Shown in pieces: positions 13,856-13,868 of a DNA stretch of 13,868 nucleotides. Source of the DNA: an uncultured Collinsella sp. (GTDB taxonomy: Bacteria; Actinomycetota; Coriobacteriia; Coriobacteriales; Coriobacteriaceae). A model generated the notes under the pieces. It made no database searches, was not told the origin of the DNA, and worked only from the letters and a program-made list of their open reading frames with translations. The position numbers were made by a program, and so were the translations under genes. The stretch is taken from NCBI GenBank assembly GCA_902491895.1, contig CABUJH010000049.1, forward strand, positions 1 to 13,868, given 5' to 3'. Every line of letters begins with the position of its first letter. Within the stretch, counting starts at the first letter, position 1.

Positions 13856-13868
13856 GTCAGTGCAGCAA

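Noticed and set aside
1..13868. CRISPR array or complete insertion sequence
   Set aside because: No regularly spaced short repeats and no transposase or integrase motif were seen on either strand.

Overview
The window reads as a chromosomal segment of a high-GC Gram-positive bacterium, most likely a Coriobacteriia gut actinobacterium of the Collinsella type. That assignment is inference from protein style, GC-rich codon use, strong AGGAGG-like ribosome sites and gene content; no rRNA or other marker is present. All recognisable genes but one lie on the minus strand.

Layout. Positions 1-362 have no credible gene. They hold a hairpin, two near-identical direct repeats (a terminator-like hairpin with a T-run followed by a tRNA T-arm-like GGGATTCGAACCC) and a GC-rich structured stretch between them. 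Positions 363-579 form an AT-rich element bounded by 29-base imperfect inverted repeats, resembling a MITE. Positions 696-5584 carry the arginine (ornithine) cluster, transcribed argC-argJ-argB-argD, with a terminator-like hairpin after argD and TGCAT-type palindromes upstream of argC that look like ArgR sites. Positions 5842-10274 form a second minus-strand unit: promoter, FMN riboswitch, riboflavin-type ECF S component (ribU), a fused double ATPase (EcfA-EcfA'), EcfT, then two tandem paralogous PNPOx-like putative flavoproteins and a large GC-rich hairpin. Positions 10300-11373 contain an AT-richer stretch and the only plus-strand gene, a stand-alone NYN-domain protein with its own terminator. 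Positions 11510-13868 hold groES-groEL with a strong terminator and an unusual leader that shows no CIRCE operator.

How the genes fit together. ArgC, ArgJ, ArgB and ArgD supply the acetylated steps from glutamate to ornithine; with ArgJ the acetyl group can be recycled. The N-terminal extension of ArgB suggests arginine feedback at enzyme level. The ECF operon imports riboflavin when FMN is low. The two downstream PNPOx-family genes probably bind FMN, so uptake and use of flavin may be under one riboswitch. GroES/GroEL is the general chaperonin.

The best candidates for something new are the riboswitch-linked pair of small flavoproteins, the MITE-like and T-arm-like repeats at the left end, the lone NYN gene in its AT-rich pocket, and the groES leader. 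No clearly new multi-gene system is visible.
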